Shown here one piece after another: positions 60,662-64,000 of a DNA stretch of 64,000 bases (within the stretch, counting starts at the first letter, position 1; each line of letters starts with the position of its first letter). A program made the position numbers and the translations under genes. The notes beneath the pieces were generated by a model. It did no database searches, had not been told where the DNA came from, and saw only the letters and a program-made list of their open reading frames with translations. This DNA is from RGIG1681 sp017467625 (GTDB lineage Bacteria > Bacillota > Clostridia > Christensenellales > UBA1242): assembly GCA_017467625.1 (NCBI GenBank), contig JAFUSN010000004.1:124001-188000 (forward strand). Direction: 5' to 3'.

Positions 60662-60749
60662 TACATTATATGCAAAAAGGTATTCCATTTTGCACCAAAT
60701 AAGTAAATTTATAAAAATAAAATAAATTTTGCAATTTTTTAGTTAAAAA

Positions 60750-60778
60750 TTGACAAAGAAAAATTAATAATGTATTAT
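60750..60778 (+). promoter_or_regulatory. Strong promoter of the 112-aa membrane protein
   Basis: TTGACA, 17 bp, TATTAT, 26 bases before the ATG; a good AAAAAGGAGAT site follows. Confidence 0.85.
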
Positions 60779-60804
60779 AAAAATAGAAAAAGGAGATTAA
60801 AAAA

Positions 60805-61143
60805 ATGGTTGATAACGGAAAACAAGTTAGAAAACAAATTTTTGATGTAATTGGAGGCATTGCAGCATTTTTAACAGTTGTTGTATTTTTGTTGCTTGTA
60901 ATCAATGCAAAGTGGGCATTTATTCCAGAAGGCAGCTTTGTTATGAATGTTTTGAATATCTGCAAAACATGGGCTCCACTCGTAGTTGTTGCAATTGTTG
61001 GTCTTGAATTTGTTTCAACAAAACATTTTGTGTTCAGAATTCTTTTCTATGTTATGATGGCTTTGGTTGTAATTTCAATGTTCTTCCCAAGCACATGGGA
61101 ACAAGTTGTTGGATTCGTAAACAGAACAACTGGCGCAAACTAA
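60805..61143 (+). CDS. Small three-helix membrane protein of unknown function
   Basis: 112 residues with three predicted helices: about 12-34 (VIGGIAAFLTVVVFLLLVI), 46-68 and 76-94, short loops and no known motif. Preceded by a strong promoter, an upstream palindrome and a strong AAGGAG site, so it is probably well expressed. No homologous family recognised. The terminator after it is shared with pgi. Confidence 0.7.
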   Translation: MVDNGKQVRKQIFDVIGGIAAFLTVVVFLLLVINAKWAFIPEGSFVMNVLNICKTWAPLVVVAIVGLEFVSTKHFVFRILFYVMMALVVISMFFPSTWEQVVGFVNRTTGAN

Positions 61144-61153
61144 TAAAAGCGAG

Positions 61154-61185
61154 AAAAAAGAGAAGCAAATTGCTTCTCTTTTTTT
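61154..61185. terminator. Bidirectional terminator between the 112-aa gene and pgi
   Basis: AAAAGAGAAGCAA and TTGCTTCTCTTTT, T tract following; ends five bases before the pgi stop. Confidence 0.85.
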
Positions 61186-61189
61186 GTGA

Positions 61190-62449
61190 TTATTTTTTCA
61201 AAAATTCTTTCATATAGGCCTTGTATTGTTCAACACCAGGTTGGTTGAATGGATTAACACCCAAAAGATAACCGCTAACGGCGCAAGTTAGTTCAAAGAA
61301 GTAAACGAGATATCCATAATAAACTTCGTCAATATCATCAATTTCAATAATAGCAATTGGAACGCCTGCTTCGCTGTGTGCTTTAATGGTTCCATCAAAA
61401 CCAGCTCTTGAAAGTTCGCTAAATTTTTTCCCATCCAAAAACTTAATTGGGCTTCCAAGTGGAACATTCAAAATTTCATTATCTTTTTGAACATTTTTAA
61501 CATCAATAAATGTTTCAGCCAAAATTGGTGAACCATCTTGAACAAACTGTCCAACAGAGTGAAGGTCAGTTGAGTAGGTTAAACTGGTAACAAACAGTCC
61601 TTTTTTGTCCTTACCTTCGCTTTCATCAAAAAGTTGTTGAAGCCAATCGCCAAATGAACCAAAGCGTTTTGTGAATGATGTGAAAACTTCAACCTTTTTT
61701 CCAAGTTTTTTGTTTAAAAGGTGACGATAAATTGCATATTGATAAGCGGGATTGTTTTCAATGTTGTTTGTGAACAAATCGCTGTATGCAAAGCTTGCAC
61801 CCTCCATAATTTTTTTAATGTTAACATCTGCAACAGCAAATGGCAAAAGTCCAACAGCTGACAAAACTGAATATCTTCCACCCATATTGTCAGGAACGCA
61901 AAGAGTTTCAAAACCTTCAAGGTTTGCACGCTCTCTTAAATAGCCTTTTTGTTTGTCTGTTGTGAAAATCATGCGCTTTTTATATTCGCTCTTATATTTG
62001 TTTTTCATAAAGCGTTCAATTATGTTAAGCGTGCTTAAAATTTCAACCGTTGTTCCAGATTTTGAAATTACATTAACTGTAACATCTTTATCTTTAAGCA
62101 ATTCAAGTTTTTCATTCAAGTCAAAGTAGTCCATATTCATTCCCACAAAAACAACTTCAACTTTGCTCTTTTTTGAAAGTAGCTCAAGCCCTGACCTTGC
62201 CCCTAAATATGAACCACCAATTCCAACAACCAAAAGTGCATCACTGTTTTCCTTTATTTCTTTTGAAAGTTTTAAAATTTTTGAAAACTCTTTTTTATCA
62301 TAACAAAGTGGCCAATCAATCCAAGTTGTTCCAGGTGTGTGATCGCCGGAGTGCAAAAAGTCATGAATTTCATTTATCTTTTTTTGGTAGTCCCTTGAAT
62401 AGATTTCATAGTCCTTTAATTTACTAAATTCTAAATTTACTTTTAACAT
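61190..62449 (-). CDS. pgi: Glucose-6-phosphate isomerase
   Basis: Interconverts glucose-6-phosphate and fructose-6-phosphate. 419 residues, close to the short clade of about 440-450 found in Bacillota. Conserved segments: VGIGGSYLGARSG, ISKSGTTVE, GGRYSVLSAVGLLPFA with the catalytic Arg region, and LLGVNPFNQPGVEQYK at the C-terminus. Reads TAGGGGGTACTT before the ATG. Ten bases after glk, so the two are one operon producing and using glucose-6-phosphate. Confidence 0.97.
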   Translation of the reverse strand: MLKVNLEFSKLKDYEIYSRDYQKKINEIHDFLHSGDHTPGTTWIDWPLCYDKKEFSKILKLSKEIKENSDALLVVGIGGSYLGARSGLELLSKKSKVEVVFVGMNMDYFDLNEKLELLKDKDVTVNVISKSGTTVEILSTLNIIERFMKNKYKSEYKKRMIFTTDKQKGYLRERANLEGFETLCVPDNMGGRYSVLSAVGLLPFAVADVNIKKIMEGASFAYSDLFTNNIENNPAYQYAIYRHLLNKKLGKKVEVFTSFTKRFGSFGDWLQQLFDESEGKDKKGLFVTSLTYSTDLHSVGQFVQDGSPILAETFIDVKNVQKDNEILNVPLGSPIKFLDGKKFSELSRAGFDGTIKAHSEAGVPIAIIEIDDIDEVYYGYLVYFFELTCAVSGYLLGVNPFNQPGVEQYKAYMKEFLKK

Positions 62450-62458
62450 AAGTACCCC

Positions 62459-63385
62459 CTAAAATAAAAATCTTGCGCCAATAATTCCAGCGTCATTTGT
62501 AAATTTTGCAATCTTAATTTCAACTTTTTCATTGCCATGTCTTTTAAACACATGTTCATTTACATATTTTGTAAGTGGCTTTAAAACCACATCTTTTTGT
62601 GCTGAAATTGCACCACCAATAATAATAACATCGGGATTAAGAGTGTTAACAATATTAACAATTCCAGTCCCGGCGTATGTAATAAACCGATCAAAAACCT
62701 CTTTTGCAGTTTTGTCTTTATCTAAAAACTCAAAAATAGTTTTTCCAGAAATAGACTCTAGTGGGTAAGTGTTGAGAAGTGAGTTTGGATTGTTCTTCAC
62801 AGCCTCCTTAGTTTGCCTAATAAGTGCCGCAGTGCTTGCCATGGTTTCATAGCAACCCTCTTCACCGCATGTACATTTAATTCCATTTGAAAATAGTTTC
62901 ATGTGGCCAATTTCGCCAGAGTAGTTCACTGGCAACAGGTGGCCGTTAAGCGCAAATCCGCCGCCAACGCCGGTTCCAAAGGTAAACATAAATGCACTTC
63001 CAAAACCCTTTCCTGAACCCAAAATAAGTTCTGCAAGAGTTGCAGCGTCTGCATCGTTTGCAAGTTTGATTGGAACTTTAGTAAACTTTTTCATCTCCAT
63101 TTCAAGTGGATAGTTCGTCAAATTTAAATTTCCTGCAAATTTAACAATTCCATTGGTTGAATCAATCATTCCAGGACAAGCCACTCCAAGCCCCAAGGCT
63201 TTTTTTAATTCAAAGCCCGACGAATTTTCAATGTTTTTCAGCAATATTATTATATTCTCTGCAAGTGAGTTTGTTTTTAAATTGGTGGGACACTTGTCTT
63301 TAAAAAGAATTTTTCCCTTTTCATCAACAACCCCAGCTTTTATGTATGTTCCACCAACATCAACGCAGTAATAAAAATTCTTCAT
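62459..63385 (-). CDS. glcK: Glucokinase of the ROK family
   Basis: 308 residues. N-terminal phosphate-binding VDVGGTYIKAGVVD, the ROK zinc motif CTCGEEGCYETMAS near 170-185, the glucose-site LANDADAATLAE with the catalytic Asp region, and GTGVGGGFALNG. Phosphorylates glucose with ATP. TTAGGAGAATTT precedes the ATG. First gene of the glk-pgi pair; with malQ (whose product releases glucose) it would feed glycolysis. Confidence 0.93.
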   Translation of the reverse strand: MKNFYYCVDVGGTYIKAGVVDEKGKILFKDKCPTNLKTNSLAENIIILLKNIENSSGFELKKALGLGVACPGMIDSTNGIVKFAGNLNLTNYPLEMEMKKFTKVPIKLANDADAATLAELILGSGKGFGSAFMFTFGTGVGGGFALNGHLLPVNYSGEIGHMKLFSNGIKCTCGEEGCYETMASTAALIRQTKEAVKNNPNSLLNTYPLESISGKTIFEFLDKDKTAKEVFDRFITYAGTGIVNIVNTLNPDVIIIGGAISAQKDVVLKPLTKYVNEHVFKRHGNEKVEIKIAKFTNDAGIIGARFLF

Positions 63386-63446
63386 GAAATTCTCCTAATT
63401 TCATAATAACACAAATTTTGCAAAATTAAAAATTTTTTCCAACAAA

Positions 63447-63476
63447 AAAAGAATTAAACTTATGTTTAATTCTTTT
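63447..63476 (-). terminator. Terminator of the LysR-family gene
   Basis: AAAAGAATTAAAC and GTTTAATTCTTTT arms, loop TTAT, on the minus strand followed by T-rich sequence; overlaps the stop at 63466-63468. Confidence 0.85.
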
Positions 63477-64000
63477 GCATCAAAAATTCAAGGAATTTTT
63501 TAGGGGCATATGAAATCTCATTTGTTAAGTAGCCACAATAAACATCAAGTTTTGGTGTTGAAAAAGCTAAATTAATTTTCTTAAGTTCGCCAGTGGCAAG
63601 GTCTTGGGCAACATAATCTTCTTGAATATACCCAACGCCATTTCCGTCTTTAACAAATTTGATAACAGCATCTGCTGAAGCGGCTTCAATAATTGGATTA
63701 ATTTTAATGTCAACATATGTCGATTTTAAAAGTTTAATTTCTTCAGAAGTTTGAGAAGTAATTATAAGCGGAAGGTTGTTAACGCCTTCAATCCCAAGGG
63801 TTTTTCCGGTGTAAAATTTATCTGTTGCAACAAAACAATGTTCGTATGATTTTATATATGTTGTTTCAACTCTATTTTTTTCTCCAGTAACTGGGCTTGA
63901 ATCAAAAATTATATCAAGGTTTTGAGAAGAGAGCATGTTGTTAAGTTCATTAATTGGTTTGTTTACAATTTCAATTTTAACATTTGGATGTTCTTTTCTA
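63466..64000 (-). CDS. LysR-family transcriptional regulator, C-terminal part
   Basis: Partial, running off the right edge; about 178 codons are inside. The reading frame continues upstream of the first internal ATG (63934-63936) with RKEHPNVKIEIVNKPINEL, then LDIIFDSSPV, the entry of a LysR effector-binding domain. Later KFVKDGNGVGYIQEDYVA is the conserved G-x-G-I region. The N-terminal HTH lies outside the window. It precedes glcK-pgi in the same direction, but its own terminator separates them; the effector is unknown. Confidence 0.85.
   Translation of the reverse strand, partial: RKEHPNVKIEIVNKPINELNNMLSSQNLDIIFDSSPVTGEKNRVETTYIKSYEHCFVATDKFYTGKTLGIEGVNNLPLIITSQTSEEIKLLKSTYVDIKINPIIEAASADAVIKFVKDGNGVGYIQEDYVAQDLATGELKKINLAFSTPKLDVYCGYLTNEISYAPKKFLEFLMQKN

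Noticed and set aside
60610..60702. 30-codon ORF upstream of the 112-aa gene
   Set aside because: No Shine-Dalgarno and it spans the palindrome; probably chance.
1..64000. CRISPR arrays, rRNA genes, insertion sequences
   Set aside because: No spaced direct repeats, rRNA core sequences, transposase frames or terminal inverted repeats were found on reading both strands.

Overview
The window is AT-rich (roughly 30% G+C by eye) and densely coded on both strands. It uses the standard bacterial code, since TGA acts as a stop. Shine-Dalgarno sites of the AGGAGG type precede most genes, and short hairpin terminators often overlap stop codons. The gene content points to a low-GC Gram-positive bacterium of the Bacillota (Clostridia-like), probably an uncultured host-associated lineage: Soj/Spo0J with Bacillus-type parS sites, a SigH-like sigma factor beside mrnC and rlmB, the dnaX-ybaB-recR trio, a VanW protein, a CwlD-like amidase and TagGH-like export. 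No rRNA, CRISPR array, insertion sequence or complete prophage is visible.

Layout. 1-8.5 kb: partial malQ, gpmI, leuS, a lipoprotein, the CCA-adding enzyme with a tiny coupled membrane peptide, and a VanW-domain protein. 8.5-13.7 kb: a heterodimeric ABC exporter and a family 4-like glycosyltransferase. 13.7-19.4 kb: parA-parB, three perfect parS sites, cvpA, ftsH and a small anchored protein. 19.4-28.2 kb: ychF, uppP, a 27-residue basic Cys-rich peptide, an orphan ABC membrane domain, a dCMP deaminase, a giant CvpA-like protein, and a nucleoside hydrolase overlapping an ABC exporter. 28.2-29.8 kb: an isolated phage-tail-fibre-like gene. 29.8-35.5 kb and 38.8-49.5 kb: surface polysaccharide genes (glycosyltransferases, TagGH-like exporter, sugar-phosphate transferase, Wzy-like polymerase, pyruvyltransferase, a glycosyltransferase-HAD fusion), interleaved with a PRPP-synthetase-like gene, two tRNA genes, idi, an NMN adenylyltransferase-like gene, nadE, cutA, an HD hydrolase and gltX. 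49.6-56 kb: an HtrA-like lipoprotein, a cell-wall amidase, then mrnC-rlmB-sigH-dnaX-ybaB-recR. 56-60.5 kb: an accessory block with a transglutaminase-like protein, a protein with two HEPN-type R-x4-H motifs and an M49-like metallopeptidase. 60.8-64 kb: a small membrane protein, pgi, a ROK glucokinase and a partial LysR regulator.

The polysaccharide genes fit one pathway: a sugar-phosphate transferase primes undecaprenyl phosphate, glycosyltransferases extend the chain, Wzy-like or ABC-2 systems polymerise or export it, and UppP recycles the carrier. malQ, pgi, glucokinase and gpmI belong to glucan use and glycolysis.

Most notable observations: dnaX is split by a +1 shift at a TTT-CCC-AGA-TAA site, which may be programmed; at least four genes look leaderless, with a -10 box 6 nt before ATG and no Shine-Dalgarno; there is an uncharacterised two-HEPN-motif protein; FtsH ends in an AT-hook-like tail; a tail-fibre-like gene stands alone; and two tiny ORFs may be real peptides.
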